Part shown: piece after piece, positions 38,801 through 52,989 of the stretch
How positions within the stretch are numbered: the first letter of the stretch is position 1
Layout: the number at the start of each line of letters is the position of its first letter
Assembly (NCBI GenBank): GCA_036785705.1
Contig: JAWUZG010000360.1
Span: 62,001 to 126,000 of the forward strand
Direction of reading: 5' to 3'
Length of the DNA: 64,000 nucleotides
From: Acanthornis magna
Lineage: Eukaryota; Chordata; Aves; Passeriformes; Acanthizidae
The notes under the pieces: generated by a model
Database searches by the model: none
The model's input: only the letters and a program-made list of their open reading frames with translations
Told to the model about the DNA's origin: nothing
Made by a program: the position numbers and the translations under genes

Positions 38801-41800
38801 CAGGTTGTGTACCCAGCTGGCATCAAGCCACAGCCACTCTGGCAAACTGCAAAAGACTGAAGAAGGAACAGATTTTCACAGAAAGACCAAAAGAAAGTAA
38901 TTGGACTATGAAGTGCAAGACAAAAAGTTTAAGGTATTCAGAATGAAAACCTCTGCAAGAAGTTTTTTTTGGAGCTCTGCATTTCAGAATATCTTCTAGT
39001 TGGGATCATCTGTCCTTTCCGTGGGAGTGGTACCAGTGTGCATCTGTGAAAGCTGTCTAATCCAATCCCCCTGATCACATTAAGAGAATTTGTAGCATGT
39101 CCTTGAGCTCTTACCTGATTCTAGACAGAAGACATTTTAATAATAACTTCTTTAAGACACTCTAAACTCCACAGGACCCTGAACAAACAAAAGTAGTTTT
39201 GAAGTAATGCACTTTTGTGGGAACAGCTACAATGAATCTTATATTCTGATGAGCTCCTAAAGAGTTAGGACAGAGTAAGGAAATACAGAAATTAATATAG
39301 ACATATTGATTAATCAGCCTATTTAGCAACAGTTGGGATGGTGAAAATGTCCATTCTGCACCCTGGAGAGCACACCCAGCAGTGAGCTCAAAGGGAGCCC
39401 CAGCACCAATGTGCCACCAAGGAAGGGACTCAGGTACACCAGGCAGTGCCTGCTTTGCCTCCACCAGGACTCCTCACAGGGACTGCAGGGACATTTATAG
39501 TGGTGTTCAGCACCAGCTGTGCCAGTGTGTGTGCACAAACATTCAGAAGGAACAGGGAAAGAAACGCCCTACTAGAGCATCATGGATGTAATAACCACTT
39601 ATTGCAGCAAAGCCACAAACAATTTGAGCAAGCCTTCACCAAAATGCTATTATCAAAGCAGGGGCAAGAAGTACACGGCCATAGAAGGGACAGCAGTCAT
39701 CTAGAAATCACAGGAAACAGAAGACAGAAAGCCATGAGAACCACACTGATGATGGCTAATGAGAACTCAAAGGGAAAAAATTCCAATTCCTCTCCTCATA
39801 CTTGGCCATATTTTGAGCCACAGCTGCTGATGTTCACTTGCAACACAGGGGAAAATTATTTTAAAGAAGAAACTTCCAAAACTATGCAACTGTTCCTAGA
39901 AATTTTCACTATTTAGCAATGTATAAATCAGAATTACACATCAGCTTTGCCATTCATACCCTGGATTGTTGTTTCCATGGGCTGTCAAACTGTCTGTCTC
40001 TGTACCCTTACTTAGTGATTCACTTGTCACTTGCCTTAAAAGAAAACAGCTTTAAAATCTTGATTTAACAGGAACAGTAAAAGGAAACACAGAACAACAC
40101 ATTATGAAAATGCCTTATAAAGCATCTGTTACAAACCTTCAAGTTTATTGCTTAAGGGATGGCAGCAGGTGTCCCATGCCCTGAAGCTGGTGAAAAATCT
40201 CTCCTACACTGCAAAGAACACCAGCAGTGTCAGACTCTGAGCATGAGCACGGTTCATCAGTTATTTAGCCAATCTAAAAGCCACAAACTTGGGTGTAGTC
40301 TAAGAATGAGAGTGCAGATCAGAAGCATGACAAAGACCTTAGCACTCATTTGAGAAAATTATTTGAACGCCAAGAATCTCGAAGATAGATCATTTTTTTG
40401 GTGCCTAATAACTGCTCTAGCATTAAAATGTTAGTTAGCGAGGTTTGTTAGCTGCTTTTGGTTGAGTTCCACTTGTCTTTTTACTGATTCTTTCTCTTCT
40501 GCCATAAGATTAGGGTGAGATTAGGACATAATTTGTATGTACTGCTCTGTTCCCACTTTAGGGATGCCGCAAAGTGAATATTTCTGGATTCTGAAAGAAT
40601 CAGCTTTAACTCAGAGGGATAGAATTACTGTGGGAGTCCACTTCAGTTTGTTCTTTGTAGGTATTTCCCTCCTACCCCAGCAGCTTTCATCTGCAGATAC
40701 TAGCTTTGCTACAGGTAGTAATAGTAGATTTCAACTCCCCTGACCTTCTTTTCAGCTAGCACCATTTCAGTGTAATTCTTTAAATCCCCCCTCCCTATAC
40801 TGATGGCCATTTTTGAATGGAGAGTGTCTTTAACCAGGGAGAATGTCTTTAACCAGGCAGACCTATTCCATACATCTCCCTTTGCCCAACAGTGCTGCAC
40901 ACCCACCTTGCCTTTCCCTTCTTTCCCATCTCCTCTCCTTTCACACACCAAAAACTCCAAACTGTGTTATGAGAACTAATTTTGATAACTGAACTTTTAA
41001 GCCATTTGTAAAACTGAAGCCAGACTGTCCCGTGTGCCCCGCAAAACTTTTTTGCAATCATTTCTTCTGCTCCCTCATCCAAGCCACAGACAGGAGTCCA
41101 AGACAGATTGCAGGTATTTTCTTTATTTTACATCAACTACTACTGATATTTAAATCGCACATCATGTTCTCTCTACCACAGGCAGTTTTAGCTGCTCTAG
41201 TTGTTTCATGGTCTTGCTTTTACAGAACTTCATGCCCCTGTGGTACTTCACAAGTGACTCTGCAGTTTCAGATGAATTTTGTTCGTGCATCCTGCAAAGG
41301 CAATTGCAGGCAGTGCACGTGGGGTGCCCAAACCAGAACTACATTCCAACGCTCCCACACAGCAAGGGAAAAAGGCCAGATCCATCTCTAATTTCCAATC
41401 TGCAAATGAAGTATCCTGTTTAACTTTGTGCTATTACATCATTTTCACTACACCATGCATCATTAAACTTTATAGGAACCTAACAACATTCTGGCTCCAG
41501 AAATCTTAAAGGATTGCTAAATGCTGCTGTGGTACTACCTTGCCCAGATTGAAGAGAGCACAATTTTTTCAAGTTTTCTAACTGATCACACTCAGGATAG
41601 ATATAATCATGGTTACCAAAAGATATAAAATGACACAAAATCAGTCATTTCTTATTCCAGACTGCTTGACATTTACTAAATTGGCCTGATTTAAAAGGAA
41701 GGAAAAAATTACCTTGAGGGTATCTAAGCTCACAGAGTTATTAGCTTGAGGCTCACTGAAGAATGGTAACACATTCATTAATTCCTAACATAACAAAATA

Positions 41801-44800
41801 GTCAAGGTGAAGAACCAGTCTTGAAATCCTCTGCACCCCATTTCTATTTAAACTACTTACTGTTTATTCACTGCCTGACTGCCCAGTCTGCAACACACTG
41901 CCTGCCTCAAAACCCAAAGGGGGTCTGGGGCAGTACAGCTTCACCTTAGCAGACAGCATTTGGTAGGACTGCCCCATTGCAGGACTTCTCAGCTGTTCTA
42001 CTGTACATCAAAAGTGTCTGCACTTTCGATGCCAGAGCAGGATCTAATTTGCCTGCTTCACAAAAGGTTCTGGAGGAACAGCAGATGAGGAAACACCATG
42101 CTTAAGCAATTTTAAAAAAAAAAAAAATCTGACTTTTGCCATTTTCTGTGAAAAGGAAGGAAGAGAAGAAAGCTATTTTTCTATCAGATTCCTGTTTTTT
42201 GGCTACTGATTCTTATCAATTCATTCAGACATTTTTAGGCTGTCCACTGAATCATAAAGGTCAAAAATTTACATCAAGCAAGAAACATAAATAGAGTTTG
42301 CTGAACTTGCCTATCAGTGGGCAGGAAATGATCCTTAGCTCTGTATTTTATTACTGCTGTGCCCAGATCGGCCGCACACATTTCTGCCACAGCTCTCGAG
42401 CACATGTCCCACACGGCTCACCCAAGGCACAGGTCCAGGAAACTGGGCAGTAAATATCTGAGAGCTCCTAATAAACACAGAAGTGGCAAAAATGACACCT
42501 TATTGCAACTGACTGACACTTGTAGCCCCAGAGACAGAGTGAAATTGATGAAAACACCAGAGTGGCGAGCAGGGCACTAAGAAAACATTTTATTTGGCCA
42601 GTCTCTGTGGAAGGGCAAAAAAATAAACTGATAAATGAAAAGATCTCCACTTGATGATCAGTTATCCCTTGGCCCTGAACCAGTCCAAAAGCTAAGCTAG
42701 CTTTATTTCACAATCACAGAAATCATCAGACAGATAGGAAAAGTTTGCTTTACTGTTTTGACAAAGTGCTTAAAATTGGATCAGATCATGTTTTCTTCCT
42801 GATATTCACTAATGCTCTGCCTGTCTCAAAAACTAAATAAGTAAGTAAGGTAATGATCCTCAGAGAGATTTCACAGAACTGAAACAATGGTGCCCTCTCC
42901 TCATCACAATCCAAGATTTCAGCTGCTGTAATAAAATATTCATTATGATGGTAGTGAACCCACGACATTCCCTGGCTTATATTCACTAAAAACAATGCCC
43001 TAAATTCTATTTAAATACAGTGCTAGAGCAAGAATGGAACATAACAAAAAAATCTTGCAGAAAATCTGCTTGTTGCTGTACACAGTCCGATCTGCTGGCT
43101 GAAGAGCAAACCAAACTTTTTCCTTCTATCAGCAAAGCTGAACCAGCTCTCTCTTAAAGCATGGATGAAGTTTTTCTGCCACATTTCATAACAACTTTTT
43201 AATTAACTGCTGGCTGAGTCCACTTGGTGGACTTGAGGTCACATGGAGGAGACATGGCACCCACATCCAACAGCCACCACCTTCCCTTCCCTGCTGGACA
43301 TACACCTGGCTCCACTTGCTGTGCATGCTGCAGGAGTTATGTGCTTTAAGCTGGGCTGGAGTTCAGCAGTCATGTGTGCCAAATTTTGTTCTGGTTAAGT
43401 CATAAATCAACTCTGGCAAGCACGGATATCAAGACTTTGTGTTGAAATTTTGGCTGGCCCTCAAAGAAACAAGAAGCTTAGAATGCCACGAGTTCCTATG
43501 TGTGACTGATACATATTTTAAAGCAGTTCTACATCGCAAAAATTCCTTACAAAACCTTTGGTTCTAAGGTATTCCAAATATTAGCTTAATAGAGAACCTG
43601 AAAAAGCAGAAAACTATCTGCTAGTTTAAATAATTCCTAAAAATTACAAGACTGTATTAGGTATGCCTGCCACAAAATTAATGGATCCACAGTAGTACTT
43701 ATATTCTAAATTAAAAAATTCTTTAATTAGCCATAGATTTTCAGTACATTCAATGGTTTGTATTAGAAAAAGCAACTGAGTTCAAACTAAACTTTCTATC
43801 ATAGCCTTTGCTTTAAAAAGAAAAAAGAAAAAAGCAATTAAGTAAAGAGATTGACAGTGAAATATAACACACTGCAATTGTTCGTCTTATGATCAGATTT
43901 TACCTGATAGGAACATACTCATTTAAGAGAGAAACACTTTTTCAGCTGCCGAGAACATGTACACACAGAAAAGGAAACGCTGACTGCTCCAATGAATTTG
44001 ATGGTTCATCTCTAGTCTCAGGCGGTGACAATCTCCAAGAGCATCTACCATGGTCATTGCCACGCTGTAAGAACACTAATTAGAGAGGAGTCTAGCTGAA
44101 CTCTAAATTGGTATTTTCTTCATTTGGATGTTTGACAAGTTCCCAGTAACAGGTTTGCTTGTTTTCCATGAGAATTAAAATTCAATGCTAAAAGCTATAG
44201 TTTCTCTTGTGCAGAAGGCTCTTCCACACTCTGACTCACCTGCAATTCAGAGCTACCACATGACTTGCATTGAAATGTCAAATCAGAATGATGAAAATTA
44301 GCTAACTGTTATCTTTTTCTAGATGAGGACTATGCTCCACAGAAGACTATGTGATCTCATTACACAAGTCCCATGTCTACAAGATTTTCTGAATGAATTA
44401 TCACTGATTAAGGTGTGGTTTGGCATGCAAACTGCCAGAGGCATCTGAAAAGCCCTGTTGTCAGTTGATGCATAATTTCCTTCAGTATTCAAAACAAAAG
44501 TAAGATTACGATCAGGTGGGCAGCAAAGACGCTTTCTTCACATGCAGAAATGTCTTATTACATCTCTTCTCTCTACCGTACTACTGCTTCCTAGAGCAGT
44601 TCATAACTTGCTTTTCACAAAGCTGTCTATAATCTGATAGCCTAAGTATATCCAAAGGTCCCCCTACCTTTCTGCCACCCCCTTTCATTTTCCTCCCCCT
44701 ACATTTCCTGAGCAATCATCTTGCAAATTGAGACTATCACAAAACCTCGCCTATACTCTCTTTTCAGCTAAAAATCACTGTTTCATGATTTCTTGGAAAT

Positions 44801-47800
44801 CAGTGCCAGTGCTCCCTCTCACATTCCTGACCTGTCAGCACTGCATGGGCAGCCCAAAACCACACAACTCCCACACCGCGCAGCTGCAAGGCTGCACGGA
44901 GTTTGAGTCTGTGGAAGCAGAGGAAGGGGAGTTGAGGTAGATCACTGCCTTTTTCTGATACTTTGGAAATGAATGACGATATTCTACAAGCTGTTGGGAT
45001 AATATGAACAAATGGCAGGCATATGTAACAAGCTCACAGATAAGGGACTGGATTTTCTATTAACCACTTGAAGTGTTTTCCAGTGGTAGCAGAAGAGAAA
45101 ACCTCTGCTAGGGAGAAAATAATGTAAGTTGCATGACTACCTCCAAAAATGATAGATATTGTTACACATTCCTACATGCAGCAAGCAGAGCGCATTGTCA
45201 TGCCACACAAGCAATGCCTCCTGATGTGTGTTTTTGGGACTGTGCTAATGCCAAGACTGCAATTCTAGGGCTGCTTTTCCCAGGCACTACAGAAGAAAAG
45301 CAGTGGACAATGTCTCATCTGAAAGGACCATACCATTTTGTTGCCCAAGCCAGGCATTAACACGGCATTCAAAAGCTCAAGTTCAATTTCTGTATTGGTT
45401 TTTTAAAAAAAAGATTAATTGGACATTGGGATGACTGTACATGCTGTGGATGTAAGGATAAAATACATAAAAAACAGCTCAGCAATTAATCTTGCAAATT
45501 AGATTACAGAGATAAACTCTCTTTAGCTTATCCTCATCAATATATATGAAAGCTGTAAAATCTTTTTGTAGCTGAAATTCAGGTTACTAAATCTGAAAAA
45601 AAAAAAAAAAAAGCCTATCATTGCTGGCTGTGTTTCCTACTAGGTTAGCTTTTGGCCACAGCAGACTTGAAACACAGTAGAGAGCTTTCATTTCTAAAAA
45701 TCCCACTGTTACAGTAACATCTTTTCAAATGTATCAGCATATTTTAATATGCCATAATTCCACCTAATTACTTACAGAGCCCTGGCAGAGGTTCTGAGAG
45801 GGCAGATGCATCTAACTCATATCCCTCGAGCCCGGGGGCAATGCGGGACACACTAAACGGAGAACACCCACCTGCACATCCAACAGCTTCATCATTCAAA
45901 CCATGGCACAGATGCACCGAGGGTGAGAACCAAAGAACTGTAAAGGCCCAAGAAAGCTCACTATTCATAATTATCATTTTTTTAAAAGATAAACCTTTCC
46001 AGCAGAACCCTCAGCTGAATAGCACAGAGTAAGAACTGGACAACAGACTTCCAAAAGACAGCTATGATAATGTATTTTCCCAAGGATTAATATCCCTGCT
46101 TTCTTAACGCATGAAAATGGCAGCCGCTACCAAAAGTTTTCAGTACTGAATTTTCAAGTCAGTGTTTCAGGCAACCTTTAACAATTTTTGGTGTATTTAG
46201 AACATTACATTACTGTCCCTGTTTCATTATGAGAAACAGGGTATAAAGGGTACCAGGATGCCATACGTCCCTCAACTGATAAAGAACTGTGTTCTTTAGT
46301 CAGTCGTATGCATTTTGCTTCATCTTTTATATCTAAACGTGAATTTTCCCTAGTATGTATCATCCTAAGACAAAGCATTTTGTGTGACCTAATGAGATCA
46401 ATGGACAGCAAACTCCAGTATACTAAGTAAGAATTATTAAAGAAAAGCCCTTTCCTGAATCTGACATCTCCTTTAGCACAAGGAATTCTAATTTTCCCTG
46501 ATTTCACAGATGTTTTTCACCTGAATTTCCATCCTAGCATGGCAGCAGCCAGCAGCTGCTCTCCTGTCTGAAATACGTTGCTTTGAATGCAGCCTCTAGT
46601 GAAATACACACATGAAATCTGACGTAAATAGAATCTTGAGATATAAGAAGCCATAAAGGAGATTTGATGGGCTTTAACTGCAGTCAAATGATACACAAGG
46701 AACATACTCTGCAATAACATGTACCTCGTATGGATCCTATTTGCTTCCCCATGATAAAGTGGCAACTTAAGCTGTGAAAATTACTGCCATCCATCTCACC
46801 CCTTGCATTCACATGCTTGGGAAGCATAAGTGAATATGCAGCTACGTGTTTCGCAAACAAAATATTTCTCCTAAGATGAAAACGAGAGTAACTCATTTCA
46901 CAAGAAATGATTAGGCAATGCATGAAGCCTGGCATGAGTCCACCCTATCAAAGCCCAACAACCCTGCTGCACACTGAACTCTTCTGCTTTGTGGACCAGA
47001 ATCAGATCCACAGTACAAAGGTCCAACAACTGTGAAGTCAAAAGGGCAGAATTTTTTCCTTAACTCAAAATTTTCTTTGTTATATGCTACAAAGGCATGT
47101 CCTTTCTGCTATTTTTCTGCGCACTGTATTTGTTCTGTCCTCCCCCAGGATCTCACTGATCTCACAGTGTGTTTGTATGATGCTTGATGCGTGAGGACCA
47201 CATGGCCATATGTCCCATAATGCAGATTTATAAGTGTATATATATAGGTTAATGGAACTAAAATAAACTCCAGTCCCCCAGCAGCAGTACATACCCATGA
47301 GCAAATCGTATGTTCCGTAAAACACTGCTTGTGACTTTTAAAGACCCTTTGTTAAATTGTTCTTTTTATTTCAGGAATATTTCTTTGAAAGTCTTCTTTG
47401 AAATATGAGGCATATTTGCATGAGTTATGTCACTTTTCCTTTTTCTACATTACCAGTTCTTTATACATTTCTATCTGCATGATATCTCTTTAAATCTGAT
47501 AGTTCTTTCATTCATTTATTTTTTTTATCTCTAATATTATCATCAAACTTTCATTTTCTGCCTCTGGTTCCTTTCTTTATCTCCTTTGCCACAGAGAGAT
47601 CATAATCCCACATTATTCATTATCTGACAGTGATATTGAAGAAGCTATTGCTGCTTATGTAATAGGAAAATCTAATTATTTTAATAAAGATATGATTGAC
47701 TCCATCAGGTGATACCTTGGTCTGATTTTCTAGGACATTAACTCAGCAGAACTCTTACAGTCCCAATCTCTGTGGCTGATGGTAACATGGCACCATAACC

Positions 47801-48315
47801 TGCTCCTGTAAATCTACCAGCAGGAACAGATTCCGACATTTTGCCCTAAGAGCCAAACACTACAGTCTCTGCATATCTTCTTATGAAACAGAAGTAGTTA
47901 TTAGTTACCAAATAAATTCAGAGCTCCTGGGACTGGCAGCGACATTTTAATTTGTCAAGTGGGATAGAAATTTAAAGCTGGTTTTACCCTGAACAATCGA
48001 CAAGATATTTACAAAATTAAAGAAACAAAAGAATGTTTCCACCAAGACACAATTTCTCATTCTAATGCCCTGCCTGTACTATCATTGCTTTCAAAATGAA
48101 GAGTACACAGCACAGCACCTACTTTTATATTAGTCTCCATTTACTGTTCTCTTGTATTAGATGAACAATTCCTATGGACATTTTCACCCAAGTTTCTCAA
48201 ACATTAACCATGTGGGGAAGCTTATTATTCCCATTTTACAAATGAGAAGACTGTGGAGCTAACATTATATGTGATCCAAAAACACAAGAAAATGGTGACT
48301 TGTCTGCCTTTCATG
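35816..48315. other. Long unique non-coding stretch
   Basis: No gene is supported. A GC-richer patch at 36530-36760 carries the 152-codon forward frame 36346-36804 plus overlapping frames on both strands. Another forward frame of 156 codons covers 39446-39916. Neither shows a domain. Simple sequence includes CAA repeats near 37971-37990, a 19-bp tandem duplication of GTCTTTAACCAGGGAGAAT at 40826-40857, A14 at 42114-42127 and A17 at 45596-45612. AGTCCAC-TTG-GTGGACT at 43217-43233 is a short inverted repeat. Confidence 0.5.
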
Positions 48316-48793
48316 CAAGCACTGCCCAGAGCCTGACTGGCAGGCAGTGCCACAGGCTGGGGGTCCAAACACCCTCTGGATGAAGAACCTTTTTCTAATA
48401 TCCAGCATAAACCTCTCCTGACACAGCTTCATGCCATACACCTTCCTTTTTTACCTTATTTCCTAGAAAGGTTTCCTGTTCAACCAAGACAGACATCTTC
48501 CTCACCTGCTTGACTTCTGACATTTGGGAATTGCCTGTTCCTGTGCCCATAAGAGGTGATGTTTTAAAGGTGATCAGCACTGATGGACCCCAACACCTGC
48601 AAAAAAATTTTCCTAGGTGGCCTTATTCACTAATTCCCTGAACATCCTGAAGCGTCCTCTCCTCATGTCGAGTATGGATTTTGCTGGCACTTTTCCTCCG
48701 ATCACCAGAGATTATAAACTCAATCGCTTCATGGCTGCTGTGGCCAAGATGATCACCAATCCCCACTTTGCTCACAAGACCCACTCTGCTGTG
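48316..48793 (-). mobile_element. CR1 LINE, reverse: endonuclease end and linker joined to the 3' end, RT core missing
   Basis: Reading the reverse strand from 48793, the sequence encodes the end of the CR1 ORF2 endonuclease domain. LGHSSHEAIEF (complement of 48716-48748) corresponds to the family's SDH-type motif, with the Asp replaced by Ser. After a diverged stretch comes the linker SWLNRK (complement of 48472-48489), then KRKVY, with in-frame stops between them. At about 48431-48440 the sequence jumps to the CR1 3' block (complement of 48370-48430: GTGTCAGGAGAGGTTTATGC, then TGGATATTAGAAAAAGGTTC). The whole reverse-transcriptase core is absent. The copy is dead. It could be a single internally deleted insertion or a member of a short non-autonomous family. 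Confidence 0.8.
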
Positions 48794-48883
48794 CTATGGT
48801 TTAGTTGATACGGTGGCGTTCAACCAAAGGTTGGACTCAATCATCTTGGAGGTCTTTTCCAACCTTAGTGCTTCTATGATTCT
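48794..48883 (+). mobile_element. CR1 3' tail, forward, abutting the reverse CR1
   Basis: TATGGTTTAGTTGATACGGT, then AAGGTTGGACTCAATCATCT, then TGGAGGTCTTTTCCAACCTT and CTTCTATGATTCT form the standard CR1 3' terminus. It starts within a base or so of where the reverse endonuclease fragment ends. This head-to-head arrangement fits a 5' inversion (twin priming) of one insertion, or two separate insertions. Confidence 0.9.
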
Positions 48884-51800
48884 AAGAGTGAATGAATGGA
48901 AGATAAGGAATGATCCACTTCACATCTAAATACTCTCTTGGTGGAATTCCCAGAGAAGGGAGAAAGCATGGGGAAACCATGGAGAAAGTTAAGTCAAGAG
49001 CCCAAAGTGTCAGCACAAGCAAGACCTGAAGCGGTTCATGTAGCCACCTCCGAAAGTATCAGGGCCTGGGCATAGCACCAAAAATGGAAAATCAAATAAT
49101 GCAATGAAATAAAAATTATTTACTACTTTTTTTTCTTCTGTGGATGCAGAGACACATAAAGCAAAGAAATCTACATTAAAAATAAGGCTAATTGATTTGT
49201 GAGAGGTGAGAAAATAAAAATCAAACCAAAAATAGAATCAGACTTCAGTACCCTGACCGCTTTTACACTGAAATACACAGAAAAAACTTGGCAGACAGAG
49301 CTACTATGGTTTCCTCAGGATCGCTGAGGGACCTGGCAAACCTGCAGGAATATCACCAGGACAGGTTGTCCTTGACAGTTAGCAGGCATAGTGATTCAGC
49401 TCAGACTGTCAATTAAAATCTTTATATCACGTTTTCTATCATCATAGCAGCAGGCCAGAATTGATATCCAACATTTAAGACTGAAGAAATGGTTTTAATT
49501 ATTCTGAATGAACAGAGAGATTCAGTTTACAAAAGAATTAGTAAAAACCTTCAAAGAGAAAACTGGGGGAGGAAAAGAGATGGAAAAGGCACTATTAAAC
49601 TTTAGCTTGCTCACTACCTTTTTTGGATTTGGAAATATATATCATATAATGTCATTCTACGGAAATATTTCAGTAAGCTGTTCTTGTATGCTGATACTAC
49701 ATCTAGGACATTTTGGGAGCTATTTAGTGTAAAGAATTAGTCATAGTAGTAGCTCCCTTTGAGGACACGTAAGTGCCCTCAGATACTGCCAAGAGATGGG
49801 CCAAGAGACTTGGAACTCCACACTCATCCCCAGCTCAGACCTCAAAGCCTGCTCACCTGTTCACCAGGTACAGGAGCATGAGAGATGACCCCAGGACCCA
49901 GTGCCTGACAAAACAAAAGGTAGTTCCTAAATATAAGACTACCATGCAAAGGGCTACCAAAGGCAGCACAGTCAGCAAGATCAGGCTCAGGCTAGCACAG
50001 ACAAGCATCCCAAGGCCAAAGCAACACGGAGCTACCACTCCTGCTCCCTGTATGTGGGCAGGACTAACCCCAAGCAGGTAAAGGCAAAGGCATTTTTTCC
50101 CCAGGTATGACAGGAAACTTTCAAAAACAGCTTTGGACAATTATGGGTGGGCTGTGATTCTTGACTCCTCACTGGACTCAAGAATGGTATGAACACTGGT
50201 ATGATACCTGCAAGGAAAGAGAGAGCAATGCAGATAGGATAAAATCATTGTCCAGAACATCTCTCCTGGCTGCTTATCCCCCCAGGTACACATAGCAGCT
50301 TTGCAGGGTACAGAAATTATAAACTTTTTGAAGCCGGAAAATGAATGATGTTTACATTTAGTTAAGTGGAGGAGAGAGATGGCAGAGTGACTGCCAACAA
50401 TCACTGGGCTGGTTTAAATTGCTTTTCACCAGCAGTCACCTGAGCAGATCTGTGCCAAGACACCAGGAAAAGCTGCTAGTCTAAGAGCAAGTTTATGCAC
50501 TTCAGAGCGGTACTGGAAGGTACTGCAATAGTGATTGACATCAATATGGAGATATTCAGAAGAGAGGAAGGAAAAAAATACGTGGATGGATTCAGAAGAA
50601 AGAGTGGAAATGCAAAGTTCAGGAGGACACCATTTTACAGTACACAATTGCACAGATTAGCAAGTTAGATGGTACTGAAGCCAAATATCCAGTATTGAAA
50701 TTAATGACCATAAAAATATCCCAGCAGAAAGATGGAGATTCATTGAAACATAACGCATACTGTAAATAATCATTAAGTAAGTTAATCTTTAAGGATACCA
50801 AAAAGTATCTTTATACACTGGAGGGGCCAAGAGACTTTGAAGTCTTTCCATTTTTCACCTTGTAATTCACAACTTTTAGACCATTATGCAATTGCAAAAT
50901 TTTAAAGAAGCTTCAGTGATAACCCTGAAAGTCACAAGAAGATGAACAGAAATGATATGATAAAAAGGAAGGTATGTTCTTCATTCATTTTCTTAACATC
51001 AACCTTTACTTTTGACTGTTCCAGTGTGTACTAAGAATCAATATTTATACATTGGAAAGCACCTAAGCTCAAATATTTCAAATTTCAAAGATTTTGGATT
51101 CTAAACCCAACAGTATCTTTATTAACTAGCACTGTTCAATCACAAGACTCCACATATTTTGGGAAACACAATTCAGATGAAAAATCTGGTTTTGCTATGG
51201 TTTTGAGATTCAAGTGACTTCCAGTGGGACAAGACTAGGAAGAAATAGGAAGAAATGGGAAGAGCTGTAGAAGAACCTGTTCAGAAATTAGTACAGTGAC
51301 ACACGAATAAAGCTTGTGGAGTTCAAGGACTTTCTCTAACTAGTCCTGAAAAAACGAACCTCAAAGCCAGCCATTCTCCAATTAAAAAAAAATTATCATT
51401 TCTGCCAAGTTTACTGTCTGGTTGTTTTCTTTTATCAACTAATGAAAAAATACCAAGAAAATTAGTTGGGACTTCCCATGCAGACCAGACTGAATTGAAG
51501 CTATAACAAAACTCCAGACAAAATGAGATGAACTATTCAAAATTTCATTTTTGCAATACTGACACCTCTCTAGCGATACGTTTAAGGCTCTAGAGAGAAA
51601 ACACTACAAAGCCATCCAACATACTGCACTAAACATTAAACAGAACATTTGACAGAGGTGTTATATAGAAGCAGGAAGAAGTATGAGTAGAGACTGCTGG
51701 ACAATAACAGCTTAACCCGTGGTGAAATAATGTACTGCACCAAGGTCTGGGTAATCAGTTACAGGAGTTAAATAAAGCTAGCAAAATTTTTACAGATACC

Positions 51801-52985
51801 TCATTATAGAAGTAACTTTCTAGAAAACTGACAGAACCCAATAGAGGGTAAAAAAAAACCAAATAAAGCCCAGCTGACACAAAAGAAAAAGGAAGCAGAA
51901 AGACATAATGTCTCATGTTTTAAACCCTTAAAATATATTTCTGAGTATTTCCAGTCTATTCAGAATTTAATTCAGCTTTTAAACAGACCTTTAACATTCA
52001 GGTCTTTGTTAGCACATGTGTCTTTTAGTACGTGTCAGCACCTTTGGTATGTAAAAATCACTGTGCATTATGTTTTACCATGTATTTCACAGTTCTTTGT
52101 TCCTTGCACCACAAATAGAATTGTGGTTTTGAAAACTCTCTAGACACATGCTGCACTTTTTGCAATCTATTTTCTGCAAAGAATTGCTCTCAAACTAGGT
52201 AGCACTCTCTCTTGAACTTGCAATAAATACAAGAATGTTGGGACACACTCAGAACTTATTTATGCCCAATAACTTTTTTTTTTGGTCTGGTGAGTAAATC
52301 ATTCTTCACCTGAAAGTACATAAAGGCAATTATATTGGCTCGTGCCGAAAGGTGAAAAACAGCACATAAAATAATAAATAGCAGAAAGAGGGTATTTAAA
52401 TAGGCATGTAAACTATGCTTTTCACATTGAAGAACATAATAAGAGAAATATGATCCTATTTTAGCAGAACCTACAGGATTGTTAGGGTGGTAGTACTGAG
52501 GTCTGTCCAAGTACTCAGGATCTTACACACCAAACAAGACAATAAAATAATACATTTTGTCTAAAATAATAAATTTTCAACCATACAGTGAAACAAACAG
52601 AGAGCAGTCAGGAAAATACAGGAAACTGAATCTCAACAGTTGCAGCAGATTTTTCAAGAAGAAAAGAAGAATGATTAAAGACTAAACAGAGAGATCTGAC
52701 CAAACAGTGTCCCTCTTCAGAAGGTGGCATCATTTCAGATAAATTCTACTGACTGCAGTACATTACTCAATAGGGGTATGCCAGTTTTAGTACATCATAA
52801 ATGACTTCTGAATTAGTATTTTAATGATGTACCTTACAGCTGGCTCTGCAATCAGTGGGAAAATCAGATTTGCACAATGAAAATGCAATATTTACTCATT
52901 TTTTTCTGAACCCCAAACTGACCCTAAATACTTCTGCCTCCGTCCCAAATCTCAGTGAAACACAAAGTTGAAAACCAATTTTATC
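48884..52985. other. AT-rich unique non-coding sequence
   Basis: No gene is supported. A 102-codon forward frame and a 95-codon reverse frame overlap at 49773-50140 without domains. No interspersed repeat was recognised. Confidence 0.55.
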
Positions 52986-52989
52986 ACTG

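Noticed and set aside
38990..39110. Possible CR1 fragment (CTAATCCAATCCCCCTGATC)
   Set aside because: Only a short stretch resembles the reversed CR1 tail, and the neighbouring blocks do not follow in order.
39446..39916. 156-codon forward frame, the longest in the window
   Set aside because: The product has no recognisable domain or regular composition, and overlapping frames on both strands are also open. The length is reachable by chance in 64 kb.
45825..45836. CTCGAG directly followed by CCCGGG, resembling a vector polylinker
   Set aside because: Flanks are ordinary genomic sequence with no other adjacent cloning sites, so contamination is not supported.
48617..48808. 63-codon forward frame opposite the CR1 endonuclease fragment
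   Set aside because: It first looked like a processed gene fragment, but its reverse complement reads as CR1 ORF2, so the forward frame is a shadow.
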